Source: Rhodospirillales bacterium (GTDB lineage: Bacteria; Pseudomonadota; Gammaproteobacteria; Steroidobacterales; Rariloculaceae). From it: a stretch of DNA of 14,979 nt. Shown piece after piece: positions 7,353 to 14,979 of the stretch; position 1 is the first letter of the stretch, and the number at the start of each line of letters is the position of its first letter. Under the pieces are notes generated by a model, which worked only from the letters and a program-made list of their open reading frames with translations, did not search any database and was not told the DNA's origin. The translations under genes were made by a program, and so were the position numbers. Location: NCBI GenBank assembly GCA_024640665.1, contig JAHEEO010000049.1:1-14979 (forward strand), read 5' to 3'.

Positions 7353-8765
7353 ATGCGCAAGCAGTATCGGTTGACCTGGGCTGCGCTAGCATTGCTCGCG
7401 GGCACGCAGGCAGCTGCACAGTCCGACGATTTACGCATAGTCGAAGCCATGCGAAAGCAGGATCTGGCAACCGCGCGGGCGCTGATAGCAGAGGGCGTTG
7501 GCGTCAATGCGCTGGATGCATCGAGCGCAACTGCGCTGCATTGGGCGGCGCACTGGGGTGAATTAGAAGCCGTGCAGTGGTTGCTCGATGCGGGCGCCGA
7601 TCCCAATATCAGTAATCGCTTTGGCGTCAGTCCGATGCATGAAGCGGCCATTGTGGCCAATTCAGACATGCTGGCCGCGCTGCTCGATGCAGGCGCCGAT
7701 CCCAATGCTCGCTTTGGCGATGGCGAGACCGTGCTGATGACAGCCGCACGCACGGGTAATGTTGCTGCAGTCGAGCTCATTCTCGAGCACGGTGGTGTGG
7801 TCAATGAAGTCGAAGGCTGGCATGGTCAAACGGCACTGATGTGGGCAGCACTCGAAGGTCATGCCGACGTCGTCGAACGATTGATTGCAAGCGGTGCCGA
7901 TGTCAACGCAACGTCGACTGTCCACGATTGGCCCGCCATTCTCTATTCGGCCGGTAACACGCCGAAACTACGCGATGTTGGCGGTTTGACACCGCTGCAT
8001 TTTGCAGCGCGGGACGGCCGAGTCGAGGCAGCGGAGGTATTAATTGAACACGGCGCCGACACGTCGGCAACGGAGCCGATGTATCAACTGACGCCGCTGC
8101 AAATGGCCATCGTCAATGGCCACTATAAACTCGCCAAACACCTCATCGATGCGGGCGTCGCCGTCAATGACGGTTCGCTCTATCTGGCCATCGACACGCG
8201 CAATCTTGGACACTATCCGCAGCGGCCGAATCCGCGCAACTACGATGACGGGTTCACGCATCTCGATGTCATCCGAATGCTGCTGGAACACGGAGCGGAT
8301 CCCGACGCCCGTTATACGAAGGGAATACCGGAGCGTACGGTTGCCTCGCCCGTTGACGTCCCGGAGGGGGCGACGCCGCTGGAACGTGCGGCTGTCGGCA
8401 TGGATATCGAGGTGATGCGCTTACTGATCGAGGCGGGCGCTGACCCGTCAGTGGCAGCAGCAGACGGGACGACGCCACTGATGTTAATGACAGGGCATAC
8501 CCGCCGAAGTTTTGGCTCGCCGCCTGAGGTTGCCGGAAACGCGGAACGTCGACAGGCGATCGAGCTGTTGTTGGAGGCTGGTGCCGACGTTAACGCAGTG
8601 CATCAAGCATCGGGAAATTCCGCAGCGCATTTCGCAGCACTGCGGGGCGCCGATGAAATCGTGGCCTTATTGGGAGAACATGGCGCGAATCTCGAAACGC
8701 AGAACCGCGACGGCAACACGCCAGCGGATTTGGCGGCGCGGCGGCTGGCCCAGACCGGCGATTAG
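7353..8765 (+). CDS. Exported ankyrin-repeat protein
   Basis: The 470-residue product has a short Sec signal (MRKQYR, hydrophobic 8-17, cleavage after AAA before Q23). The rest is almost wholly ankyrin repeats: about eleven units with the pattern TxLHxAAxxGxxxxVxxLLxxGADxN, for example LHWAAHWGELEAVQWLLDAG, LMWAALEGHADVVERLI and LHFAARDGRVEAAEVLIEHG. Two units are lengthened by loops (about residues 284-318 and 375-398). It is a protein-binding scaffold by fold; no enzyme domain is seen. The start at 7353 is chosen because the signal peptide begins there; an in-frame ATG at 7299 would overlap the upstream gene by 44 bp and add a charged leader. It probably forms an operon with the DUF1592 and DUF1552 genes and may bind one of them in the periplasm. 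Confidence 0.9.
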   Translation: MRKQYRLTWAALALLAGTQAAAQSDDLRIVEAMRKQDLATARALIAEGVGVNALDASSATALHWAAHWGELEAVQWLLDAGADPNISNRFGVSPMHEAAIVANSDMLAALLDAGADPNARFGDGETVLMTAARTGNVAAVELILEHGGVVNEVEGWHGQTALMWAALEGHADVVERLIASGADVNATSTVHDWPAILYSAGNTPKLRDVGGLTPLHFAARDGRVEAAEVLIEHGADTSATEPMYQLTPLQMAIVNGHYKLAKHLIDAGVAVNDGSLYLAIDTRNLGHYPQRPNPRNYDDGFTHLDVIRMLLEHGADPDARYTKGIPERTVASPVDVPEGATPLERAAVGMDIEVMRLLIEAGADPSVAAADGTTPLMLMTGHTRRSFGSPPEVAGNAERRQAIELLLEAGADVNAVHQASGNSAAHFAALRGADEIVALLGEHGANLETQNRDGNTPADLAARRLAQTGD

Positions 8766-8887
8766 TAACGTCGATTAGTACGGCCGATTCGCAGCCGCGA
8801 TTGGCGCCGACGAACAATGCCGGCAGCGCCGAAAACTAGATCATCGAAAATGCGCCCAAGGGCGACTTGCCGATTGGCATGCAGGCT

Positions 8888-10096
8888 TCAGTGCGTTTGC
8901 GTGGCGTAATGCTGACGCAATAGATCTTTGCCATAGTCATTGCCATTGGGCGTTCGAACCACGGCGTGAATGTGTTCGCGGTAGGGCACGCCGCGTGGGT
9001 AAATATGCGAAAGGCCAACTGGCGTCTCGTGATCGAACTCGATCAGCAGTACGGGGCTTTGAATGCGGTAATAGAACACAGAATCGTCCTGAGTGTCGCC
9101 GATCCAGGCAAACCAGGTTGCATTGAGATGTGCGCTGATTTCTGCCAATCTTGCCCGTGCTGCATCCGGCTCCATATTACCAATGTAGAGTCCAATCAGG
9201 TCCATTAGACGCGACCTCTGCGCAGGCGTGAACTCAGAAATCTTGATGCCGGCATAGTCGAGGATCAGGTTGTCACTGAACGCCTGCGCCAAAATGTTGT
9301 TGCCGGTCTTGTTGGTCATCAGGATGGCTTTCGATTGCTGGGTCGCATCTAGCGAATTGATCAGCTCTAATGCCTTATCCTGCTCTGCGTCCATGATGCG
9401 AGTGCCCGCGTATTTTCCGCTGGTCGCAACCGCGGGTTCGGAGCCCCAGAAGGCGGGTGTCATGACGACCTGATCGCCGAGCACGAAGAAATTGACAATC
9501 AGGTGGTGGCCATCCAGCTGAAAGCCCCAGGGTTCGCTGGCTGATGGCTCACCCAATACGGTCAACCAATACTTGCCTTCGCCATACTCGAGGAAATTGT
9601 CGTCGTTGAGTTCACCGAGGGTTTCATTCAGCCGCATGATGTCTGCGACTAGGCTCAAGCCTTTGGTGCTGAGCGAAGCGTCGAGCAGTGTCCAGGCGGC
9701 ATTTCGCTGGGTCGCGTTCATTTCGTCAAACGAGATGCCTTGTCGAAGATAAATGTGCTGGTTGCCCCATTTGCGCCATTCGAGGTCATCCACCGGATAT
9801 TGCGTTGCGTTGCGCTGGTCCGGTGTCAGTGTCTGCAGGAACCCGATTGCCCCAGCAACGACGGGGCCGGTGTCGACACCTGTGCGGGTAATCGGAAACA
9901 GCCCGGGGGTCACTGTCCCATCAGTGGTGACGCCGAGAAATGGATCGGCGAGTCCGCTCGCTTCCATCCTCGCGCTGATCGTACGCGACCGCTCAGCATA
10001 TGCGGCTGGGTCCCGCTGACCCTGCGCGTCGGCATCAAGCCCGGTCAGAGTCACTACGAGCACTGCGGAAAGGCTCAGAACTTTTTTGGAAATCAT
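8888..10096 (-). CDS. Exported DUF3500 family protein
   Basis: The 402-residue product has a Sec signal (MISKK, hydrophobic 6-20, cleavage ADA before Q25). The mature protein contains the DUF3500 hallmarks: FLQTLTPDQR, WGFQLDGHHLIVNFFV (His197-His198), and a C-terminal VLLIEFDHE followed by HIHAVVRTPNGNDYG. The conserved histidines could bind metal, but this is inference. DUF3500 has no established reaction as far as I know. Start ATG 10096 is supported by GGGAG (10104-10108) 7 bp upstream; the frame remains open to 10198 but gives a poorer leader. It stands alone, converging with the ankyrin gene across a 122-bp spacer that has only short repeats and no clear terminator. Confidence 0.88.
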   Translation of the reverse strand: MISKKVLSLSAVLVVTLTGLDADAQGQRDPAAYAERSRTISARMEASGLADPFLGVTTDGTVTPGLFPITRTGVDTGPVVAGAIGFLQTLTPDQRNATQYPVDDLEWRKWGNQHIYLRQGISFDEMNATQRNAAWTLLDASLSTKGLSLVADIMRLNETLGELNDDNFLEYGEGKYWLTVLGEPSASEPWGFQLDGHHLIVNFFVLGDQVVMTPAFWGSEPAVATSGKYAGTRIMDAEQDKALELINSLDATQQSKAILMTNKTGNNILAQAFSDNLILDYAGIKISEFTPAQRSRLMDLIGLYIGNMEPDAARARLAEISAHLNATWFAWIGDTQDDSVFYYRIQSPVLLIEFDHETPVGLSHIYPRGVPYREHIHAVVRTPNGNDYGKDLLRQHYATQTH

Positions 10097-10347
10097 CGCG
10101 ACGCTCCCATTACGCTGGGTTAGAAATCCATCATGCCTTCGAGCACACTCAACCGCAATGACAGCAGCGCGCCAGCGTCGCAGCATGGGTGACGCCAATT
10201 CTTCGCATGTGATGCCCTATCGGCTGCTCCGGCAGGGCAAGCGGGTGAATTTGTCAATCTTAAGAATTGTCGGAGCCTATAGCTGTCCCGATTAGTCGTG
10301 TCTACACTTAGGCTATCCAAATTTGGGCTAGATCGAGTAACGACAAC
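10097..10347. other. Divergent intergenic region, DUF3500 gene / efflux operon
   Basis: This 251-bp spacer has no gene I can support. It contains an inverted repeat, TGCCCT (10213-10218) with AGGGCA (10234-10239) and an inner CGG/CCG pair, and two TTGTC copies 16 bp apart (10251 and 10267) around a near-palindrome CTTAAG. The AT-rich part 10249-10325 is the likely promoter zone of the efflux operon, but no good -35/-10 pair stands out. Confidence 0.35.
10104..10108 (-). promoter_or_regulatory. Shine-Dalgarno GGGAG for the DUF3500 gene
   Basis: GGGAG on the minus strand lies 7 bp before ATG 10096. It decides the start at the signal peptide against an upstream in-frame ATG at 10198. Confidence 0.65.
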
Positions 10348-11859
10348 ATGCCTTCCTTGAAAACCATCCTGGCTAGCCTCGCCGTAATTGCGGCGGGAGC
10401 GGGTTATTGGTACTACACGCGCGACGCCGAATCCGTCGCGAATTTGAGCTACCAGACTCAGGCCGCATCAATTGGTCGCATTGAGAGTATCGTCAATACG
10501 GCCGGGACTATCAGTCCCGTCGTCACGGTGGATGTCGGTTCCGAACTGTCGGGTCTGGTTTCCGAACTTGACGCGGACTTCAATTCGGAAGTGAAAAGCG
10601 GCCAAGTTATAGCGCGTATTGACGACCGCACCGTTCGTTCCCGGCTGCGGCAGATTCAGGCCGATGTTGCGTCGGCCCAGGCTAATATCGTGCAACAGCA
10701 GGCCAATGTCACGCGGGCCCGAGCCGATCTAAAACTCGCTGAGTCTGAGTTGGCGCGTCAGCGCGACCTCAGTGCCCGGCAGCTAACGAGCCGAGCAGAT
10801 CTCGATCGGGCAGAGGCCACGCTTTCGGTCACCGGGGCGCAACTCGAATTGGCGCAGGCACAACTGTTGGGTTCACGTGCAACCCTCCAACAGCGCGAGG
10901 CCCAGCTCGAACAGGCCGAGCTCGATCTCGAGCGGACTTACATACGCTCCCCCGTTGACGGCACGGTCATTGATCGCCAAGTCGATGTCGGCCAGACCGT
11001 TGCTGCGAGCCTTTCAGCGCCCATTCTGTTTCAGATTGCGCAGGACCTTACCAAAATGCAGATTGAAGCCGACGTCGACGAAGCCGACATTGGCCAAGTC
11101 AGCGAAGGCTTGACGGCGAGGTTTACCGTCGACGCCTATCCGGATCGAACTTTTACAGGCACGGTTACCCAGGTACGCAAAGCCGCCACGATTACCCAGA
11201 ACGTCGTCACCTATAAAGTTATTGTCGGTGCAGAAAACCCGCGGCAGCAGCTGCTTCCGGGCATGACCGCGAACGTCAATATTGTGCTGGGCGAAAAAGA
11301 CGGCGTGCTGCGCGTTAACAACAGCGCACTGCGCTTTAACCCGCCCGGAGTTGAACCTGCCCAGGCGGGTGGGGTTGGCAACGGTATGGACGAGCGGCTT
11401 GCGCAACTGACAGCCGAACTGGACCTTAACAGCCAGCAGCGCCAGGCGGTCGAGTCTGCGTTCGGGGACATGCAGTCAGCGATAGCCGAAATGCGCCAGG
11501 GTGCGCAGGGCGGCGGTGGTTTTCCCGGCGGCGGGGGCGGATTCAATAATGCCCGCGAACGCATGCAGCAGATGCGCCAGCGCATGACCAATCAGCTCAC
11601 CGGAGTACTGACGCCCGATCAGCTGGCTAAGTTGGAGCAATCGCTCGGTGGTGGGTTCGGCGGTGGCGGTGGTCGCGCGCCGGGCGGCGGACGCGATCCT
11701 GCGACTGCGGGCATGCGTCCGGGTCAGGTTTGGGTGCTGCGAGGCGGCGAGCCGACAGCTGTTCGCCTTCTGGTGGGGCTTGCGGACAGCCAATTTTCCG
11801 AAGTCGCATCGCAGGAACTCCAGGAAGGCGACGAAGTCATCGTTCGCCTCGCGCGGTAA
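10348..11859 (+). CDS. MacA-like periplasmic adaptor (membrane fusion protein) of an ABC exporter
   Basis: The 503-residue product has one N-terminal membrane anchor (about 5-23). It then shows the HlyD/RND-adaptor order: barrel-sandwich half (VDVGSELSGLVSEL, 61-75), a long coiled-coil hairpin (about 96-197, rich in Ala, Gln, Arg), the second lipoyl half (RSPVDGTVIDRQVDVGQTV, 200-218), a beta-barrel (about 236-318) and a membrane-proximal domain (458-503). It links an inner-membrane ABC permease to an outer-membrane channel. Odd: about 120 residues (335-455) interrupt the usual junction; see the separate entry. ATG 10348 has only a weak ribosome site. The ATPase gene starts 4 bp after its stop. 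No TolC-like channel is encoded here, so the channel must come from elsewhere. The substrate cannot be told from sequence. Confidence 0.9.
   Translation: MPSLKTILASLAVIAAGAGYWYYTRDAESVANLSYQTQAASIGRIESIVNTAGTISPVVTVDVGSELSGLVSELDADFNSEVKSGQVIARIDDRTVRSRLRQIQADVASAQANIVQQQANVTRARADLKLAESELARQRDLSARQLTSRADLDRAEATLSVTGAQLELAQAQLLGSRATLQQREAQLEQAELDLERTYIRSPVDGTVIDRQVDVGQTVAASLSAPILFQIAQDLTKMQIEADVDEADIGQVSEGLTARFTVDAYPDRTFTGTVTQVRKAATITQNVVTYKVIVGAENPRQQLLPGMTANVNIVLGEKDGVLRVNNSALRFNPPGVEPAQAGGVGNGMDERLAQLTAELDLNSQQRQAVESAFGDMQSAIAEMRQGAQGGGGFPGGGGGFNNARERMQQMRQRMTNQLTGVLTPDQLAKLEQSLGGGFGGGGGRAPGGGRDPATAGMRPGQVWVLRGGEPTAVRLLVGLADSQFSEVASQELQEGDEVIVRLAR
11350..11712 (+). other. Glycine-rich/helical insert within the MacA-like adaptor
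   Basis: Residues 335-455 of the adaptor. Two charged helical segments (about 347-386 and 402-432) are separated and followed by glycine tracts (388-399, 434-448). The helices contain LNSQQRQAVESAFGDM and LTGVLTPDQLAKLEQ, which recall the LTxxQ motifs of Spy/CpxP-type periplasmic chaperones. Classical MacA passes from LRVNNSALRF to the V-x-V-L strand with few residues between, so this is an added element. Confidence 0.6.
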
Positions 11860-11863
11860 ATCT

Positions 11864-12589
11864 ATGGGCAAAGAGCCGGTGATCAGAACTCAGGCCATCC
11901 GCAAAGCTTATGCGATGGGCAACAATGTCGTTTGGGCGCTGAAAGGCGTCGATATCACCATCGAGGCCGGGGAATTCGTTGCAGTCATGGGCCCATCGGG
12001 TTCTGGCAAGTCTACGTTCATGAATCTCGTCGGCTGTCTCGACCTGCCGACAGAAGGCCAGCTTTGGCTCAACGGCGAGGACACCTCCAAACTGAATGCC
12101 GAACAGCTCGCTAAGATTCGTAACAAATACATTGGTTTTGTATTTCAGCAGTTCAACTTGCTCGCGAGAACGGATGCGATCGAAAATGTCAGTCTGCCGC
12201 TGCTCTATTCGAATGTGCCGGACAAAGAATGGACCGAGCGTGCGAAGCGACGCCTTACACAGGTTGGTCTCGGCAACCGCATGGACCATCATCCATCGCA
12301 ACTTTCCGGCGGTCAGCAGCAACGCGTCGCAATTGCACGCGCGCTGATCAACGATCCGCTTCTGCTCCTGGCGGATGAGCCAACCGGTGCGCTCGATACG
12401 CAGACCGGTGACGAAATCATGCAGCTGTTTCAGTCCCTCAACGACGAAGGCATGACGATTGTACTCGTCACGCACGAACCGGAAATCGCGGCCTTCGCCA
12501 AGCGTCAGCTGATGTTCCGTGATGGGGAGCTCGTCAGCGATGAGAGAGCTGATGCGGCAAGCGCTAACGCTCAAACGGTATATGCATAA
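11864..12589 (+). CDS. MacB/LolD-type ABC transporter ATPase
   Basis: The 241-residue product is a complete ABC nucleotide-binding domain: Walker A GPSGSGKS (43-50), Q-loop VFQQFN (Gln95), signature LSGGQQQR (147-154), Walker B LLLLADEP (166-173, catalytic Glu172), D-loop ALD and H-loop His204. The sequence is of the MacB/LolD/FtsE class, and the following permease gene agrees. It is separate from the permease, unlike E. coli MacB, where both are fused. ATG 11864 is chosen because the family's N-terminus (VIRTQAIRKAY) starts there; the same frame is open upstream but lies inside the adaptor gene. Its stop overlaps the permease start by one base (TAATG), so the two are translationally coupled. 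Confidence 0.94.
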   Translation: MGKEPVIRTQAIRKAYAMGNNVVWALKGVDITIEAGEFVAVMGPSGSGKSTFMNLVGCLDLPTEGQLWLNGEDTSKLNAEQLAKIRNKYIGFVFQQFNLLARTDAIENVSLPLLYSNVPDKEWTERAKRRLTQVGLGNRMDHHPSQLSGGQQQRVAIARALINDPLLLLADEPTGALDTQTGDEIMQLFQSLNDEGMTIVLVTHEPEIAAFAKRQLMFRDGELVSDERADAASANAQTVYA

Positions 12590-13818
12590 TGCCAACTAAA
12601 CTTTTTAAGACAGCTGTTACTGCGCTGCGCGTTAATCTGCTGCGCAGCATCCTGACAATGCTCGGCATCATCATCGGTGTGTCAGCTGTGATCATCATGG
12701 TGGCTTTGGGCGCCGGCGCTCAACGTGAGGTCGACGCCCAGATTGAGGCGCTCGGCGGCAACATCTTTGTGCTGATGGGCTCGTTCAGGCGAATGGGCGG
12801 AGCAGCGACCGCTGCCGGATCCGTGCAGAGCCTCACGCTCGACCATGCCGAAATGCTCGAGCAACAGCTTGCGAGCGTAGAGTCGGTCGCACCCGAGCAG
12901 AACTCCAATGCGCAGGTGGTATTCGGGAATTTAAATTGGTCGACCAGCGTTGTCGGTACCGACAACCGTTATTTCTTGACGCGAAATTGGGAAATAGATT
13001 CAGGCCGCGAATTTTCTCCCCAGGAGGTAGCTGGCGGCGGCAAAGTGGCGATCATTGGTGACACCGTGGCAGAAGAGCTCTTTGGTGGCGGTGATCCGAT
13101 CGGCGAAACCGTTCGCGTAAATAAATTCAACGTTCAAATCATTGGCACTCTCAGGCCGAAGGGGCAGGATTCGCGTGGTCAAGACCAGGACGACCTCATC
13201 CTGATGCCGCTGAAAACGGTCCGTAGCCGGCTGACCGGGATGAACTTTTCTAGTCCCGACGCAGTGCAGCGTTTGTTCGTCAAGGTGTACGACGGTGAGA
13301 ACCTGGACTTCGCCGAGCAGGATGTTGCGGCACTGGTTCGAGACGCCATGCGCGTGCCGGCCTCGGCTGATGATCCGTTTATGCTGCGCAATGTCTCGGA
13401 GATGGTTGAGACGCGCGCCGCGACGCAGGCCATTTTCAATAGTCTGCTTGCGGGCGTAGCGTCGGTAAGCCTGCTTGTTGGCGGCATCGGTATCATGAAC
13501 ATCATGCTCGTGTCGGTCACCGAGCGCACTCGCGAAATCGGGCTGCGCATGGCGGTCGGTGCAAGCCCAAAGAATATTCTGAATCAGTTCCTGATCGAGG
13601 CGATCACACTGTGTGGTCTCGGCGGTGCCATTGGCATTGGCATCGCGCTCGCGACTGTGGCACTGCTGAATAACGTGTTCGAGACGCCAGCCTATATTGA
13701 GCCACAAATCGCGTTGATCAGCCTTGGGTTCTCGGCGTTGATCGGTATTTTCTTTGGCTATTACCCGGCGCTCAAGGCTTCTCGGTTGCAGCCGATCGAT
13801 GCATTGCGCTATGAGTAG
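12589..13818 (+). CDS. MacB-like ABC transporter permease (FtsX family)
   Basis: The 409-residue product has the four-helix MacB topology: TM1 at about 21-43 (SILTMLGIIIGVSAVIIMVA), a large periplasmic core domain (about 45-280), then three C-terminal helices at about 284-308, 337-360 and 374-394. The FtsX-domain signature TERTREIGLRMAVGAS and the end PALKASRLQPIDALRYE are present. It couples ATP hydrolysis in the cytoplasm to periplasmic conformational change, driving substrate through the adaptor and outer-membrane channel. It is the last gene of the operon; a strong hairpin follows about 120 bp downstream. The substrate could be a peptide, lipid or small molecule and cannot be judged. Confidence 0.94.
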   Translation: MPTKLFKTAVTALRVNLLRSILTMLGIIIGVSAVIIMVALGAGAQREVDAQIEALGGNIFVLMGSFRRMGGAATAAGSVQSLTLDHAEMLEQQLASVESVAPEQNSNAQVVFGNLNWSTSVVGTDNRYFLTRNWEIDSGREFSPQEVAGGGKVAIIGDTVAEELFGGGDPIGETVRVNKFNVQIIGTLRPKGQDSRGQDQDDLILMPLKTVRSRLTGMNFSSPDAVQRLFVKVYDGENLDFAEQDVAALVRDAMRVPASADDPFMLRNVSEMVETRAATQAIFNSLLAGVASVSLLVGGIGIMNIMLVSVTERTREIGLRMAVGASPKNILNQFLIEAITLCGLGGAIGIGIALATVALLNNVFETPAYIEPQIALISLGFSALIGIFFGYYPALKASRLQPIDALRYE

Positions 13819-13938
13819 TCTGGATACCGGCGGGGAACGCTAAAGGCCGGCACTGGCGGCTTGCCCGTGCCCGTTAATGCCCCCAGCGCCGCCTGTCGCC
13901 TGCAGAGCCTCTGGCTGCGATGCTCGTTGGGAGAACAA

Positions 13939-13973
13939 CCCCGCAGCGGCAAGCGATGCTTGCGACTGCGGGG
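13939..13973. terminator. Strong hairpin between convergent genes, likely terminator
   Basis: CCCCGCAG (13939-13946) pairs with CTGCGGGG (13966-13973), and GCAAGC (13949-13954) pairs with GCTTGC (13958-13963). A 2x2 internal loop separates the stems and the apical loop is only GAT. It lies in the 170-bp spacer between the permease stop and the receptor stop, 15 bp past the receptor's stop on the minus strand. Neither side has a strong T tract (TTGTT on the minus strand), so termination is inferred from position and stability. Confidence 0.55.
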
Positions 13974-13988
13974 CAATCATGCGCTCAG

Positions 13989-14979
13989 CTATAGGTCGTA
14001 ATTAAAGCCGATGGTGAATCGCCGGCCAAGAATGTCATGAATAGCTGCATTGGCCTGACTGGTCTGACCCGTGAAGCTACTGAAACCGGGCACAATAGGC
14101 GGCTCCTCATCGAACAAGTTGGTGACGCTGGCGAAGAGCTGCCAACGGCTGCCGTTGGAAAGGTCCTTACCATACGAGACTCGCGCATCCGTATACAGCA
14201 CGGAATCTACGCTGTTGTCGCTGATCGTCACGCCCTCGATATCACGTGCATTGTATAGACCGGAGTCGATGAAGCGCGCCTGCAAGAAGGCCGAGAACGG
14301 CCCTTGTGTGTAAGTGAGATTGGTCGTGAATTTGAAATCCGGAAATTCCGACACGCCGACATCACCCGCGAAGTCAACCTTGGCCGCGCCCAGATTCGTT
14401 ATCGAATTTTCCTTCAGCTGGGTGCCCAGGAAGCGCCACCCCAAAGAGCCCGGACCGACATCTGCTCGATAGGCGAGCTCGAAATCGATGCCGGTTGCCC
14501 TGGCTGCGTTGATATTCACGAATACATTTTCGACCAGCACGATTACGTTCGTGGTCGGGTCCCGAGTGACCAGATTACAGGTTGAGCTGGCCGGATTATC
14601 AAAGCACTCGTCTACGAGAGCCTGAATGCCGAGCTGGCCGACGGCACCGCTGATATCGATATCGTACCAGTCGATCGAGGCCTGGAATCCAGCTAATCCC
14701 GGTGGTTGGAAAATCAAGCCCACCGTAGTCGTGTCGGCTTCTTCCGGGTTCAAGTTGGGATTGCCGCCTGAAGCCAAGCTCGTGTCGAACCTTGCGCCCG
14801 CGCCGAAAGCCCGATCCTCAATATTGGCCACGCCACCGGTGCGGTCCAATCGCTCAGCAAGTGTCGCCGCGCGCACGTCCCGCGAGACGGTGGTGCGTAC
14901 TCGCAGCAGGTCATTGACCTGCCAGTCGAGACCGCCCTTCCAGGCGATGATGGAACCGCTGCCCGAGTAATCAGCCCAG
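13989..14979 (-). CDS. TonB-dependent outer-membrane receptor, C-terminal part (cut by window edge)
   Basis: The last 329 residues of the gene are present; the start lies beyond the right edge, with the frame open from 14978. The sequence shows beta-barrel strands typical of a TonB receptor: WKGGLDWQVNDLLRVRTTVSRDVRA, then LNPEEADTTTVGLIFQP, FQASIDWYDIDISGAVG, and the end LFASVTNLFDEEPP followed by the final strand GRRFTIGFNYDL. The N-terminal signal, TonB box and plug domain are not in the window. Known: these receptors import siderophores, vitamins, oligosaccharides or other large solutes using TonB energy. The extracellular loop with a Cys pair (ECFDNPASSTC) resembles loops of the large proteobacterial receptor families rather than classical siderophore receptors. 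The substrate cannot be assigned. Confidence 0.92.
   Translation of the reverse strand, partial: WADYSGSGSIIAWKGGLDWQVNDLLRVRTTVSRDVRAATLAERLDRTGGVANIEDRAFGAGARFDTSLASGGNPNLNPEEADTTTVGLIFQPPGLAGFQASIDWYDIDISGAVGQLGIQALVDECFDNPASSTCNLVTRDPTTNVIVLVENVFVNINAARATGIDFELAYRADVGPGSLGWRFLGTQLKENSITNLGAAKVDFAGDVGVSEFPDFKFTTNLTYTQGPFSAFLQARFIDSGLYNARDIEGVTISDNSVDSVLYTDARVSYGKDLSNGSRWQLFASVTNLFDEEPPIVPGFSSFTGQTSQANAAIHDILGRRFTIGFNYDL

Noticed and set aside
7590..7710. Near-identical repeats of about 20 bp (GATGCxGGCGCCGATCCCAAT)
   Set aside because: They are codons for the repeated DAGADPN turn of ankyrin units, not a separate DNA repeat or CRISPR.
8853..8864. Small hairpin CGCC-CAAG-GGCG as terminator between the ankyrin and DUF3500 genes
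   Set aside because: The stem has only four pairs and no T tract follows on either strand.
11648..11863. Upstream extension of the ATPase gene in the same frame
   Set aside because: These codons lie inside the adaptor gene, encode an Arg/Cys-rich sequence unlike any ABC N-terminus, and ATG 11864 matches the family start.
13000..13707. Minus-strand frame of 235 codons opposite the MacB-like permease
   Set aside because: It is a shadow of the FtsX/MacB coding sequence with shadow-like composition.
1..14979. Genome-wide recoding of TGA
   Set aside because: TGA ends the cytochrome c gene (1812-1814) and the DUF3500 gene (8888-8890) at normal family lengths, so it is a regular stop here.

Overview
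The window (about 15 kb, moderately GC-rich, no RNA genes, no mobile elements seen) looks like chromosomal DNA of a Gram-negative proteobacterium. Evidence for a Gram-negative envelope is a TonB-dependent receptor, a MacAB-type exporter, Sec and Tat signal peptides and a lipobox. I infer an uncultured-type gammaproteobacterium, because DUF1592/DUF1552/ankyrin cassettes and TonB receptors occur together there; the placement is tentative.

Left part (1-3244): the most notable gene is an exported UGSC-family selenoprotein, 27-1796 (+). Its reading frame is interrupted once, by a TGA at 441-443. This codon falls exactly where the redox selenocysteine of a U-x-x-C motif belongs (here U139-S-T-C142). 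The frame then runs on for about 450 codons without another stop. Directly downstream lies a hairpin whose apical GGUC loop sits 17 nt after the UGA, much like the known E. coli fdhF SECIS element. Standard gene calling would split this gene into a 138-residue 'truncated' protein and a 408-residue ORF, or call it a pseudogene. Convergent to it are a YVTN-type beta-propeller protein and a small mono-heme cytochrome c (3244-1812, -), which could form a periplasmic redox neighbourhood with it.

Middle part (3539-8765, +): a tight three-gene cassette encodes a large PSD-type lipoprotein with two CxxCH sites (DUF1587/1595/1592/1588/1585), a Tat-exported DUF1552 protein, and an exported protein made of ankyrin repeats. 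All three are predicted to be exported; their biochemical role is unknown. An exported DUF3500 protein (10096-8888, -) converges on this cassette.

Right part (10348-13818, +): a compact MacA-MacB-type tripartite efflux operon has a membrane fusion protein with an unusual glycine-rich/helical insert, a separate ABC ATPase and a separate FtsX/MacB permease, with a 4-bp gap and a stop-start overlap. A strong hairpin separates it from the convergent 3' end of a TonB-dependent receptor that runs off the right edge.

No selA, selB, selC or selD gene is present here, so decoding of the UGA rests on genes elsewhere in the genome. Spacers longer than 200 bases are only the two divergent ones, 3245-3538 and 10097-10347; both are described below.
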